64,000 nucleotides of DNA from Amycolatopsis pretoriensis. GTDB taxonomy: Bacteria > Actinomycetota > Actinomycetes > Mycobacteriales > Pseudonocardiaceae. Position 1 is the stretch's first letter. Each line of letters starts with the position of its first letter. The stretch is from assembly GCF_900107925.1 (NCBI RefSeq), contig NZ_FNUJ01000002.1, forward strand, positions 1 to 64,000. The letters run 5' to 3'. Made by a program: the position numbers and the translations under genes. The notes beneath the pieces are model-generated. The model saw nothing but the letters and a program-made list of their open reading frames with translations. It was not told the origin of the DNA and ran no database searches. This document shows positions 51,867 through 64,000 of this stretch, piece after piece.

Positions 51867-52385
51867 ATGACCACGCTTCCCCCGCTCCTCGGCCACCCCG
51901 TCCGCCGCCCCACGCCGGACGACCACCTGCCGGTGCTCGCCGTCCTCGACCGCTGGTGGGGTGGCCTGGGCGGTGAAGAAGGCAGCCGGCAACGCGCGCT
52001 GCTGCTGCCGAAGCTGATGTTCCAGCACTTTTCGAGCAGCAGCTTCCTGGTGACCGCGGACGAGCGGATCGTCGCGTTCCTGATCGGCTTTCTCTCGCCG
52101 TCGCGGCCGGCCGAGAGCTACATCCACTTCGTCGGCGTCGACCCCGCCGAGCGCGGCAAGGGCCTCGGCGCCGCGCTGTACGAGCGCTTCTTCGCCTACA
52201 GCCGCGAGAACGGGCGGTCGGTGGTACGGGCGATCACGTCGCCGGTGAACAAGGATTCGCACGCGTTCCACACCCGGATGGGGTTCGTCACCGAACCAGG
52301 GCCGAAGGAGTTCGAGGGGTTGCCGGTCCAGCCCGACTACGACGGGCCGGGACTGGACCGGCTGAGCTTCCGCAAAGATCTGTAG
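51867..52385 (+). CDS. GNAT acetyltransferase
   Basis: 172 residues, one GNAT domain. Motif A is complete: YIHFVGVDPAERGKGLGAALYERF contains the acetyl-CoA pyrophosphate loop (RGKGLG), read in two parts as YIHFVGVDPAE and RGKGLGAALYERF; the following strand VVRAITSPVN and HAFHTRMGFVTE complete the fold. The substrate is unknown. The ATG at 51867 has AGGGTGG-type sequence upstream. It is separated from the binding-protein gene by a strong palindrome and probably has its own transcript. It ends 55 nt from the convergent GH6 stop. Confidence 0.87.
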   Translation: MTTLPPLLGHPVRRPTPDDHLPVLAVLDRWWGGLGGEEGSRQRALLLPKLMFQHFSSSSFLVTADERIVAFLIGFLSPSRPAESYIHFVGVDPAERGKGLGAALYERFFAYSRENGRSVVRAITSPVNKDSHAFHTRMGFVTEPGPKEFEGLPVQPDYDGPGLDRLSFRKDL

Positions 52386-52440
52386 GTGGAGACCCGGGCC
52401 GGACGGCGGCTGCGCGGCACCGCCCGGCCCGGGAGTTCTA

Positions 52441-54249
52441 CTAGGACACCGGCGGGTACGCGTTCTGGACCAGCTCTTCGAACTGGGCCTCGAACCACTT
52501 GCCGGACAGCGGCGAGTTCGGCAGGGCGCCGGTCAGGTTGCCGCCGTTGGCCTGGTCGCTGCCGTGGTAGGTCGGGTCGCACATCCGGTCGAAGCCCTTG
52601 CCCTCGTCGTTCGGGATCTGCGAGCTCGCGCCGTCGGACTCACCCGGCGGCTTGACCCAGACGTAGGCGTCGAAGTGCGCGGCCGGCGACGCCGTCGGCC
52701 GCACGCCCAGCCCGGCTCCGCTCTGGTTGCACCAGTTACCGCGGTGCAGCCGCCGGTCGATCCGGCCCGAGTTGACGTAGCTGTCCACAGTGGACCCCGA
52801 CGCGCCGCTCGGCCGGGCCGCGCCGCCCCAGCCGTTGCGCGAGGTGTCGACCAGCATGCCGATGCCGCTCGGCAGGCCCGCGGAGACGAAGGCGTTGTAC
52901 ATCGCCGTCGCGAACGGAACCTCCGCGAAGTACGGGTTCCACTGGTAGAACGTCGCCGACTTGAGCTGCTGCCCGCCGACGTTCAGGTTCGGGTCCGGCA
53001 GGTTCGGCTCGGTCAGCGGCGTGTAGTTCGCCGTGTCGCTGATGAAGCCGTCGAGGCTGTTCACCCCGGCCGTCGTGCCCTGCAGCATCTGCTTGACCAG
53101 GTTGACGAACGGGCCGAAGTTGCTGTCCCAGCCCAGCCACGCCGAGTGCGCGATGTCGAGGTAGTTGTAGACGTTCGAAATCGCGTGGAGCTTGTTCAGC
53201 GCGTACTGGATGCCCTGGGTGTAGGCCCCGCTCGACTGCGCTTCGGCGCACTTCGCCGTCGCGGTGTTGGTGATCAGGTTGGGCAGCGAGTCCGGCTCGA
53301 CGATCGCGACGACCCGCAGCGGCGCGTACTTGGCGTCGGACAGGATCGAGGCGATCGGGTCGATGTACTCGCTCTTGTACCGGGCCAGGCCGTTCTGCGC
53401 GACCGTCAGCTCGCCGTTGGACGCCAGCGCCGCGCAGTCGCGGTTGGGCAGGTCGTAGACGACGATCTGGATCGTCACCGGCGTGCCGCCGCTCGCCTGG
53501 CTCAACGCCGCGTCGAGGTGGCCGCGCAGGCCGCGGGCGCTCGACGTGCCTTCGATCGCGGCGATCCGGTCGAGCCACACCGCCGTCGAGGTGTTGGCCA
53601 CCTTGGCCATCTGGGCGCCGAGCGTGCCGCCCTTGGCCGCGGCCGCGGCGGACACCTCCGACTGCCAGTCCGGGTTCACGTACCCCTTGGCGCCGGCGTA
53701 CGGGTTGTCCACGTGCGTCCCGGGCTGGGGCGTCGTGGTCGGCCCGGTCGGGCTCGTCGGAGTCGTCGGGGTCGTCGGCGTGGTGGGTGTCGTCGGCGTG
53801 GTGGACGGGCCGCCCGTGCTGCCGTCGCAGACGACGCCGTTCAGCGTGAACGACCCGGGCACGGCGTTCGTGCCGGAGTACGAGCCGTTGAAGCCGAAGC
53901 TCGCCGTCGCGTTCGCCCCGAGGTTGCCGCCCCACGTCGGGTTCTTCGCGCTCACGTGCTTGCCGGACTGGCTGAACGTGGCGCTCCAGCCCTGCTGCAC
54001 CTGCTGGTTGCCGGCGAAGTCCCACTGGACGTCCCAGCTCGAGACGGCGTCGCCGAGGTTGGTCACCGCGACGTTCGCGGTGAACCCGGTGTCCCACTGG
54101 TTGACGGTGTAGGTGACCTTGCAGCCCGTGGCGGCGGTCGCCGGGCTGCCGCCGGCCACCAGGAGCCCCGAGACGACGGCCGCGGCCGTCAGCGAGGACG
54201 CCACGGCGAGCCGTGACTTCCTCCTCGCGGACCAGAATTCACTCTTCAT
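52441..54249 (-). CDS. GH6 cellobiohydrolase with N-terminal CBM2
   Basis: 602 residues, secreted. Signal peptide to about Ala40, CBM2 (about 43-143, CKVTYTVNQWDTGFTANV to LNGVVC), Thr/Pro linker, then a GH6 domain (about 180-600). VVYDLPNRDCAA is the first GH6 signature and VVAIVEPDSLPNL carries the catalytic acid Asp; DIAHSAWLGW, STATFYQWNPYF-like and MLVDTSRNGWGG (substrate-tunnel loops) fit a processive exo-enzyme of the Cel6B/CbhA type that releases cellobiose from non-reducing ends. Third gene of the GH48-GH5-GH6 operon, 31 nt behind GH5, with GAAGGAG before its ATG. Confidence 0.95.
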   Translation of the reverse strand: MKSEFWSARRKSRLAVASSLTAAAVVSGLLVAGGSPATAATGCKVTYTVNQWDTGFTANVAVTNLGDAVSSWDVQWDFAGNQQVQQGWSATFSQSGKHVSAKNPTWGGNLGANATASFGFNGSYSGTNAVPGSFTLNGVVCDGSTGGPSTTPTTPTTPTTPTTPTSPTGPTTTPQPGTHVDNPYAGAKGYVNPDWQSEVSAAAAAKGGTLGAQMAKVANTSTAVWLDRIAAIEGTSSARGLRGHLDAALSQASGGTPVTIQIVVYDLPNRDCAALASNGELTVAQNGLARYKSEYIDPIASILSDAKYAPLRVVAIVEPDSLPNLITNTATAKCAEAQSSGAYTQGIQYALNKLHAISNVYNYLDIAHSAWLGWDSNFGPFVNLVKQMLQGTTAGVNSLDGFISDTANYTPLTEPNLPDPNLNVGGQQLKSATFYQWNPYFAEVPFATAMYNAFVSAGLPSGIGMLVDTSRNGWGGAARPSGASGSTVDSYVNSGRIDRRLHRGNWCNQSGAGLGVRPTASPAAHFDAYVWVKPPGESDGASSQIPNDEGKGFDRMCDPTYHGSDQANGGNLTGALPNSPLSGKWFEAQFEELVQNAYPPVS

Positions 54250-54280
54250 CGAGTGTGCTCCTTCGTGTTCGGTGGGTGGG

Positions 54281-58766
<4,486 letters not shown>

Positions 58767-58804
58767 GGCTGCGGAACTCCTTTGTCCGTAGGGAGCCAGC
58801 GATC

Positions 58805-58818
58805 TGGGAGCGCTTCCA
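58805..58818. promoter_or_regulatory. CebR-type operator, GH48 operon
   Basis: TGGGAGCGCTTCCA, 13 of 14 to the consensus, 7 nt downstream of the minus-strand -10 element TACCGT. Confidence 0.82.
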
Positions 58819-59038
58819 GGCGCAGACGGTAGCCAGCCGGAAACCTGGATGTAAAGAATCGAGTCAGAAGGACACCGCGAACGCGAACGTCACATCGGCG
58901 CACCCGGCGAACGAGGGCTCGCTGAACACTCCTGAACAGCCGCCGCCGATGGTCGGCAATTCACTCGAACGGCCCAGCGCGACGGTCACGCGGAGTGTCG
59001 CGGAAACGGTGTTTAGCGCCGAACGCGTAGATCTGAAC

Positions 59039-59052
59039 AGGGAGCGCTCCCG
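59039..59052. promoter_or_regulatory. CebR-type operator, second site before GH48
   Basis: AGGGAGCGCTCCCG, 12 of 14 with symmetrical end changes. About 220 nt upstream of the first site, a distance that would allow DNA looping or mark a second promoter. Confidence 0.65.
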
Positions 59053-59073
59053 GCTATCGAGATCACCGCGCGG

Positions 59074-59142
59074 CTGAAGGGCACCTTCAGTGCACGTGAC
59101 GCGCTGAGGGGCACCTTCGTCCCATCTGATGCGACGAAGGTG
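59074..59142. terminator. Pair of hairpins after cebR
   Basis: CTGAAGG-gca-CCTTCAG at 59074-59090, and CACCTTCGTC (59112-59121) with GACGAAGGTG (59133-59142) around an 11-nt loop. The two share the GGGGCACCTTC-like core. They lie 16-85 nt beyond the cebR stop and could terminate it. Confidence 0.55.
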
Positions 59143-59158
59143 GCCTTAAGCCCGCGGG

Positions 59159-60208
59159 TCAGCTCGAGGCGCGGACCGCCAGGGAAACCGGGAGGATGTG
59201 CTGCCGCGGCTTGAGGCCCTGGTCGTCGAGCAGCTGCATGAGCGTCTCGACCATCGCGTGGACCTGCTCGCGCGGGTCCTGGTGGACCGACGTCAGCGGC
59301 GGGTCCATCGCCGGGGCCAGGGTCGCGTTGTCGTCGAAGCTGACCACCGCGACGTCTTCGGGAATGCGGCGGCCGGCCGCATCCAGCGTCCGCAACGCGC
59401 CCACCGCCATCATGTCGCTGGCGACGAACACCGCGTCGAGGTCGGGGTGGCGGTTCAGCAGCGCGGACATCGCGGTCGCGCCGCCGGACAGCGTGAAGTC
59501 GGCCTCTTCGGCCAGGTCGGCGGGGTCGAGCCCGGCGTCGAGCAGCGTCTTGCGCCAGCCGGCGAGCCGGTCGATCGGGGCGCTCTGGTCCTGCGGGCCG
59601 GCGATGGTGGCGATCCGCCGCCGCCCGGCCGCGACCAGGTGCTCGACCGCGAGTCGGGCGCCGCCCTCGTTGTCGAAGTCGACGACGTGCACCCCGCGCC
59701 GGATCCCGGCCGCCTGGCCGCCGAACACCACCGGGATCCGCAGCAGCCGCAGCGCCTTGGGCAGCGGGTCGGCCCGGTGCGGCGCGAACACCAGCGCGCC
59801 GTCGACGTGGCCGCCTTCGAGGAAGCGGACGGTCTTGCTCAGGTCCTCGCGCGTGTCGCTGAAGATGAGCACCATCTGGCGGCCGACGTCGGCCAGCTCG
59901 CGGTAGCCGGCCCGCATGACCGCGGTCCGGTACGGGTCGTCCAGCAGTCGGGCCTCCGGCTCCGACAGCACCACGGCGACCGCGCCGGTGCGGCGCGTGA
60001 CCAGCGAACGAGCCGCCTGGTTCGGGGAGTAGCCCAGGTCGCGGGCCGCGGCGAGGACCTTCTCGCGCGCCGCCGCGCTGACGTACGCGTCGTCGTTCAG
60101 CGCGCGCGACGCCGTCGACCGCGACACGCCGGCGAACGCCGCGACGTCCTCCAGCGTCGGCCGTTCTTCATCCCCTGCTCGAGGCCCCACGGCACCGCCC
60201 TCATCCAC
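59159..60208 (-). CDS. cebR: LacI-family regulator CebR
   Basis: 349 residues. Helix-turn-helix TLEDVAAFAGVSRSTASRAL with the LacI hinge (YSPNQAARSLVTRRTGAVAV), then a sugar-binding periplasmic-type domain (VVDFDNEGGARLAVEHLV, AVFVASDMMAVGALRTLD, VSFDDNATLAPAMDPPLT). Position next to cebEFG and bglC and ten matching operators identify it as the probable CebR; in Streptomyces, CebR binds TGGGAGCGCTCCCA and is released by cellobiose. GTG start at 60208; a GTG at 60190 has a better ribosome-binding site (GAGGG) and may be the true start. The site at 60258 suggests autoregulation. Confidence 0.88.
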   Translation of the reverse strand: MDEGGAVGPRAGDEERPTLEDVAAFAGVSRSTASRALNDDAYVSAAAREKVLAAARDLGYSPNQAARSLVTRRTGAVAVVLSEPEARLLDDPYRTAVMRAGYRELADVGRQMVLIFSDTREDLSKTVRFLEGGHVDGALVFAPHRADPLPKALRLLRIPVVFGGQAAGIRRGVHVVDFDNEGGARLAVEHLVAAGRRRIATIAGPQDQSAPIDRLAGWRKTLLDAGLDPADLAEEADFTLSGGATAMSALLNRHPDLDAVFVASDMMAVGALRTLDAAGRRIPEDVAVVSFDDNATLAPAMDPPLTSVHQDPREQVHAMVETLMQLLDDQGLKPRQHILPVSLAVRASS

Positions 60209-60257
60209 CCGCTACCACCCTGACCGCCCCAGCTTAACGTTCACGCCCCCGCGCGTC

Positions 60258-60271
60258 CGGGAGCGCTCCTC
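60258..60271. promoter_or_regulatory. CebR-type operator near cebR start
   Basis: CGGGAGCGCTCCTC, 11 of 14. 50 nt upstream of the cebR start on its side of the divergent gap, so a likely autoregulatory site. Confidence 0.6.
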
Positions 60272-60297
60272 GCAGGAAACGCTCCGGTTACGACCCC

Positions 60298-60326
60298 TTG
60301 ACACCGGTGAAGGCCCCCAGCAGACT
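60298..60326 (+). promoter_or_regulatory. cebE promoter
   Basis: TTGACA (60298-60303) and CAGACT (60321-60326) with a 17-nt spacer; the perfect operator starts 10 nt later. Confidence 0.6.
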
Positions 60327-60336
60327 CTGCGACACC

Positions 60337-60350
60337 TGGGAGCGCTCCCA
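60337..60350. promoter_or_regulatory. CebR operator, perfect palindrome, cebE
   Basis: TGGGAGCGCTCCCA, 14 of 14 to the Streptomyces CebR consensus, 55 nt before the cebE start. Confidence 0.92.
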
Positions 60351-60366
60351 GTCGGGCTCCCAGCAG

Positions 60367-60380
60367 TGAGAGCGCTCATT
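60367..60380. promoter_or_regulatory. Degenerate CebR-type operator, cebE leader
   Basis: TGAGAGCGCTCATT; left half good, right half poor. Centre is 30 nt (about three helical turns) from the perfect site, so it could support cooperative binding. Confidence 0.45.
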
Positions 60381-60404
60381 CCCGTCAACAAGGTGGTTGA
60401 ACAC

Positions 60405-61706
60405 GTGAGAACGATCCGGAACGGCCTGGTCCTCGCACTGGGCATCACGATGACGGCGCTCGGCGCCACGGCCTGTGGCAGCGGCGGTGACAGCAGCACC
60501 CCGCCCGCGGCGGGCCCGAACGAGCACGTGGACCTGACGCTGGCGACGTTCACCGAGTTCGGCTACGAGGCCCTCATCCCGGAGTACGAGCGGCTGCACC
60601 CGAACATCAAGATCACCCACCGCAAGACCGGCCAGGGCGGCCCGTACCACGAGGACCTGGTCACCAAGCTCGCCGCCGGCTCGGGTCTGGCCGACGTGAC
60701 GGCACTCGAAGAGGGTCACCTGTCCGACTTCCTCGACAAGGGCTCGAAGTTCAACGACCTCAGCAAGATCGGGCCGGCCGACGCCTCCCCCGACCGCTGG
60801 CTGAGCTGGAAGTACGACGCCGCCAAGACCAAGGACGGCAAGCTCATCGGCTACGGCACCGACATCGGCCCGCTCGCCATGTGCTACCGCAAGGACATGT
60901 TCCAGGCCGCGGGCCTGCCGACCGACCCCGAGGCCGTCAAGCCGCTGTTCGCCACCTGGGACAGCTACTTCCAGGCCGGCGCCGACTTCGCCGCCAAGAC
61001 CAAGAAGGCCTGGTTCGACTCGGCCGCGCAGAACTTCAACGCCATGGTCAACCAGCTCCCCCAGGGCTACATCGGCACCGACGACAAGCTGGCCGTCGAG
61101 AGCAACCAGGGCATCAAGGACGCCTGGACCAAGGTCACCGACGCGGTCGCCAAGGGCGAGTCCGCCAAGCTCACCGCGTTCAGCAACGAGTGGAACACCG
61201 GCTTCAAGCAGGGCGCGTTCGCCACGAAGGTCTGCCCGGCCTGGATGCTCGGCGTGATCAAGGAGCAGGCGGGCCCCGAGAACGCCGGGAAGTGGGCGGT
61301 CACCGCGGCCTTCCCCGGCGGCGGCGGGAACTGGGGCGGCTCGTACCTGACCGTGCCGACGCAGTCGAAGCACCCGAAGGAGGCCGCCGAGCTCGCGGCC
61401 TGGCTGACCGCCCCGGAGCAGCAGATCAAGGCGTTCCAGGCGAAGGGCACCTTCCCGAGCCAGGTCAAGGCCCTCACCGACCCCGCGCTGCTGAGCAAGA
61501 CCGACGACTACTTCGGCGGCACGAAGGTCGGCGAGCTGTTCGCCGAGCAGGCCAAGAAGGTCCAGAAGCCGCAGTACAAGGGCCCGGGCGACGGCCAGAT
61601 CCAGGAGAACGCGTCCAGCCCGGCCCTGCAGGCGGTCGAGCAGGGCAAGTCGGCGGCCGACGGCTGGAACCAGATGGTCGACGCCGCGAAGAAGATCACG
61701 CGCTGA
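60405..61706 (+). CDS. cebE: Cello-oligosaccharide-binding lipoprotein CebE
   Basis: 433 residues. Lipoprotein signal with lipobox LGATAC, then an ABC solute-binding fold: LATFTEFGYEALIPEYERLH, GYGTDIGPLAMCYRKDMF, AWFDSAAQNFNAMVNQLPQG, AAFPGGGGNWGGSYLTVPTQ, KPQYKGPGDGQIQENASSP. In Streptomyces CebE binds cellobiose and cellotriose outside the membrane and passes them to CebFG. GTG start at 60405, with AAGGTGG 8 nt upstream. The permease gene follows after 4 nt. A divergent cebR and three operator-like sites lie upstream. No ATPase gene is present; MsiK-type ATPases are usually encoded elsewhere. Confidence 0.93.
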   Translation: MRTIRNGLVLALGITMTALGATACGSGGDSSTPPAAGPNEHVDLTLATFTEFGYEALIPEYERLHPNIKITHRKTGQGGPYHEDLVTKLAAGSGLADVTALEEGHLSDFLDKGSKFNDLSKIGPADASPDRWLSWKYDAAKTKDGKLIGYGTDIGPLAMCYRKDMFQAAGLPTDPEAVKPLFATWDSYFQAGADFAAKTKKAWFDSAAQNFNAMVNQLPQGYIGTDDKLAVESNQGIKDAWTKVTDAVAKGESAKLTAFSNEWNTGFKQGAFATKVCPAWMLGVIKEQAGPENAGKWAVTAAFPGGGGNWGGSYLTVPTQSKHPKEAAELAAWLTAPEQQIKAFQAKGTFPSQVKALTDPALLSKTDDYFGGTKVGELFAEQAKKVQKPQYKGPGDGQIQENASSPALQAVEQGKSAADGWNQMVDAAKKITR

Positions 61707-61710
61707 GCCG

Positions 61711-62700
61711 ATGACCGTCCTCGACAAGGTCGCGCCGGAAGGGAGTAAGGCCGGGGAGCGCACGTCTCCCCGGCCCACCTTCCGTCACCGGTTGAGCCGG
61801 TGGGACGTCAAGGTCTCGCCGTACCTCTACATCGCGCCGTTCTTCATCCTCTTCGGGATCGTCGGGCTGTTCCCGCTGCTCTACACCGCGTACGTCTCGC
61901 TGTTCAAGTGGGAAGCCGGGAGCGACGACCCCGACTTCATCGGCCTCGACAACTTCAAGGAGCTCTTCGCCGACGCGCAGTTCTGGAACGCGCTGACGAA
62001 CACGATCAGCATCTTCCTGCTCTCGAGCATCCCCCAGCTCATCATCGCGGTGCTGCTGGCGGCGCTGCTCGGGTCCCGGCTGCGCGGCGCGACGGGCTGG
62101 CGGGTCGGCATCCTGCTGCCGTACGCGGCCAGCCTCGTCGCCATCGGCATCATCTTCGCCAACCTGTTCGGCCCGAAGTACGGGCTGATCAACGGCGTGC
62201 TGCAGACCATCGGGCTGGACCCGGTCGACTGGCAGGCCAGCCGCTTCGGCAGCCACGTCGCGATCGCGATCATGGTCAACTGGCGCTGGACCGGCTACAA
62301 CGCGCTCATCGTGCTGGCGGCCATGCAGGCCATCCCGAAGGAACTGCACGAAGCGGCCGTGATCGACGGCGCCGGCACGTGGCGCCGCTTCTGGAACGTC
62401 ACGCTGCCGCTGCTCCGGCCGACGCTGGTCTTCGTCACCATCACCTCGACGATCGGCGGCCTGCAGATCTTCACCGAGCCGAAGCTGTTCGACGCCATGC
62501 CCGGGTCGAACAACGGCGGGTCCACCAACCAGTTCCAGACCGTGACGCTGTACCTCTATCAGACGGCGTTCCAGAACGCCGATCTCGGCTACGCCTCGGC
62601 GATCGCCTGGGTGCTGTTCGTGATCATCGTGCTCATCGCGCTGGTGAACTTCTTCCTCACCGGCCGGATCGCGCGTCCCCAGGCGGTGAAGAAGAAATGA
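61711..62700 (+). CDS. cebF: Cello-oligosaccharide ABC permease CebF
   Basis: 329 residues, six membrane helices, starting [20 protein letters not shown] after a 30-residue cytosolic N-terminus. The ABC-permease EAA motif is present in [20 protein letters not shown] (Glu-Ala-Ala and the following Gly), the coupling helix to the ATPase. MalF-type partner of CebG. Cotranscribed with cebE (4-nt gap) and translationally coupled to cebG (ATGA overlap). Confidence 0.94.
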   Translation: MTVLDKVAPEGSKAGERTSPRPTFRHRLSRWDVKVSPYLYIAPFFILFGIVGLFPLLYTAYVSLFKWEAGSDDPDFIGLDNFKELFADAQFWNALTNTISIFLLSSIPQLIIAVLLAALLGSRLRGATGWRVGILLPYAASLVAIGIIFANLFGPKYGLINGVLQTIGLDPVDWQASRFGSHVAIAIMVNWRWTGYNALIVLAAMQAIPKELHEAAVIDGAGTWRRFWNVTLPLLRPTLVFVTITSTIGGLQIFTEPKLFDAMPGSNNGGSTNQFQTVTLYLYQTAFQNADLGYASAIAWVLFVIIVLIALVNFFLTGRIARPQAVKKK

Positions 62701-63554
62701 CGACACTCCAGAGTGGACTCCGGCGAAGAGTCGCCACGCTCGGCAAGCCCCGCAAGGCGACCTACGTCGTGCTGGCGATCTTCGTGCTCGGTTCGCTGTT
62801 CCCGTTCTACTGGTCGTTCCTCGTGGCCAGCCGCGACAACGGGATGCTCACCGAGCGCATCCCGCCGTTCGTGCCCGGCGGCAACTTCTTCGCCAACGCC
62901 GCGCGGGTGTTCGACACCGTGCCGTTCTGGAAGGCGCTGGCCAACAGCGTCATCGTGTCCGGCACGGTGACGCTGACGACGGTGCTGTTCTCGTCGCTGG
63001 CCGGGTTCGCCTTCGCGAAACTGCGGTTCCGGGGGCGCAACAAGCTGTTCGTGTTCATCGTCGTCACGCTCGCGGTGCCCACCCAGCTCGGCATCATCCC
63101 GCTGTTCATCGCGATGTCCGAACTGGGCTGGACGGGCAGCCTGACGGCGGTGATCGTGCCCAACCTGGTCACCGCGTTCGGCGTGTTCTGGATGCGGCAG
63201 TACACAGTGGACGCACTGCCGTACGAGCTGATCGAGGCCGCGCGCGTCGACGGCTGCAGCATGATCCGGATCTTCTGGAACGTCTGCCTGCCCGCGGTCC
63301 GGCCGGCTGCGGCGATCCTGGCGATGTTCACGTTCATGATGTCGTGGAACGACTTCCTGTGGCCGCTGGTGGTGCTGGACGCGGGCAACCCGACCGTCCA
63401 GGTGGCGCTGGAGAAGCTGCAGAGCGGTTACTACGTCGACTATTCGCTGGTGCTGGCCGGAACGACCCTGGCCACCATCCCGATCCTCATCGTCTTCGTC
63501 CTCCTCGGCCGCCAGATCGTGGCCGGGATCATGCAAGGAGCCGTGAAAGGGTGA
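62697..63554 (+). CDS. cebG: Cello-oligosaccharide ABC permease CebG
   Basis: 285 residues, six membrane helices, beginning [19 protein letters not shown]. The EAA loop is [20 protein letters not shown]; the C-terminal [15 protein letters not shown] is the standard MalG-type end. It forms the membrane channel with CebF. The ATG overlaps the cebF stop. The GH1 gene starts 3 nt after its stop codon. Confidence 0.94.
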   Translation: MTTLQSGLRRRVATLGKPRKATYVVLAIFVLGSLFPFYWSFLVASRDNGMLTERIPPFVPGGNFFANAARVFDTVPFWKALANSVIVSGTVTLTTVLFSSLAGFAFAKLRFRGRNKLFVFIVVTLAVPTQLGIIPLFIAMSELGWTGSLTAVIVPNLVTAFGVFWMRQYTVDALPYELIEAARVDGCSMIRIFWNVCLPAVRPAAAILAMFTFMMSWNDFLWPLVVLDAGNPTVQVALEKLQSGYYVDYSLVLAGTTLATIPILIVFVLLGRQIVAGIMQGAVKG

Positions 63555-63556
63555 AC

Positions 63557-64000
63557 ATGTCCGTACATCCCGACAGTGTTCGGACGGAGACCGCGCTGAT
63601 GTTCCCGCCCGGCTTCGTCTGGGGCGCCGCCACCGCGGCGTTCCAGGTGGAAGGGGCCACCACGGCCGACGGCCGCACCGACTCGGTCTGGGACGTCTTC
63701 GCGCGCCGTCCGGGTGCGGTCGTGGGCGGCGACACCGGCGACCCGGCGGCCGACCACTACCGCCGGTACGGCGAGGACGTCGACCTGATGCGCCGGCTCG
63801 GCCTCGGCGCCTACCGGTTCTCGCTGGCCTGGCCCCGGGTCCGGCCGGACGGCGGCGCGCCGAACGCCGCCGGGTTGGCGTTCTACGACCGGCTGGTCGA
63901 CTGCCTGCTGGAGGCCGGCGTCCAGCCGTGGGCGACGCTCTACCACTGGGACCTGCCCCAGGCGCTCGAGGAAAAGGGCGGCTGGACGAACCGGGACACG
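63557..64000 (+). CDS. bglC: GH1 beta-glucosidase, 5' part
   Basis: 148 codons to the window edge; the gene is cut off by the end of the sequence. GH1 N-terminus: [54 protein letters not shown] and [20 protein letters not shown]; the catalytic NEP and ENG motifs lie beyond the edge. No signal peptide, so intracellular. It would split imported cellobiose to glucose, as BglC does in the Streptomyces cebEFG-bglC operon. ATG at 63557 with AAAGG upstream; a GTG two codons earlier is the alternative. Confidence 0.9.
   Translation, partial: MSVHPDSVRTETALMFPPGFVWGAATAAFQVEGATTADGRTDSVWDVFARRPGAVVGGDTGDPAADHYRRYGEDVDLMRRLGLGAYRFSLAWPRVRPDGGAPNAAGLAFYDRLVDCLLEAGVQPWATLYHWDLPQALEEKGGWTNRDT

Larger units (their letters stand above)
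58767..59158. other. Promoter region of the GH48 operon and cebR 3' flank
   Basis: 392 nt without a credible gene. Minus-strand promoter TTTACA (58850-58855), 18 nt, TACCGT (58826-58831), followed by a CebR-type operator at 58805-58818. A second, isolated operator lies at 59039-59052, and two hairpins close to the cebR stop are at 59074-59090 and 59112-59142. Confidence 0.65.

Overview
The window is high-GC actinomycete chromosome (GTG starts, a codon bias that leaves spurious frames open on both strands). The combination of an LppU-like protein, a DUF6292-like protein, an iniBAC-like locus and several long non-coding palindromes between genes suggests a Pseudonocardiaceae genome, most likely Amycolatopsis or a close relative; this is inference from content, not from a marker gene. 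I call 49 protein genes. The last, a family 1 beta-glucosidase, runs off the right edge. I see no rRNA, tRNA, CRISPR array, insertion sequence or origin.

1-14.6 kb is mixed housekeeping and signalling: a 69-bp tandem repeat at the left edge, a YtcJ-like amidohydrolase, a secreted Pro/Val/Ala-rich repeat protein, a MarR regulator divergent from a phenylacetate-CoA-ligase-like enzyme, an HExxH protein with a leader of the kind found in contractile-injection-system cargo, and a block of signalling genes (STAS protein, receiver, twin-PAS histidine kinase, RsbW-like ATPase, NarL-type regulator).

14-25.7 kb (minus strand) holds an iniBAC-like membrane-stress locus. A large ATP-dependent LuxR regulator lies upstream of a tightly packed run: a 12-unit Asn/Gln/Gly repeat protein with a His-rich tail, two dynamin-like GTPases sized like IniA and IniC, an acidic then His/Pro-rich protein, and a membrane-tethered Hsp70 ATPase without a substrate-binding domain. 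cutA, an RraA-like gene and a DUF6292-like gene follow on the same strand. This is the best candidate for an incompletely described system.

25.8-39.3 kb contains an LppU-like protein, a secreted PI-PLC-like enzyme, a TPR protein, an FAD monooxygenase, cobalamin-dependent metH preceded by what looks like an S-adenosylhomocysteine riboswitch, an F420-type LLM oxidoreductase just behind a perfect KstR-type operator, an Eis-like acetyltransferase and a sugar-porter MFS gene.

39.6-64 kb is a cellulose-degradation island. Seven secreted proteins carry a CBM2 module: GH74, two GH5, GH6, GH48, an AA10 lytic polysaccharide monooxygenase and one with an unrecognised beta-rich domain. GH48-GH5-GH6 form one operon. 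Ten 14-bp CebR-type operators (TGGGAGCGCTCCCA and variants) lie in the promoter regions; where a promoter can be read, the operator sits 4-10 nt downstream of the -10 element. cebR, cebEFG and the start of a GH1 gene close the window, so secreted cellulases, cello-oligosaccharide uptake and intracellular hydrolysis appear to be one regulon. A second LacI regulator with an enlarged effector domain and a CebE-like orphan binding protein sit inside the island.
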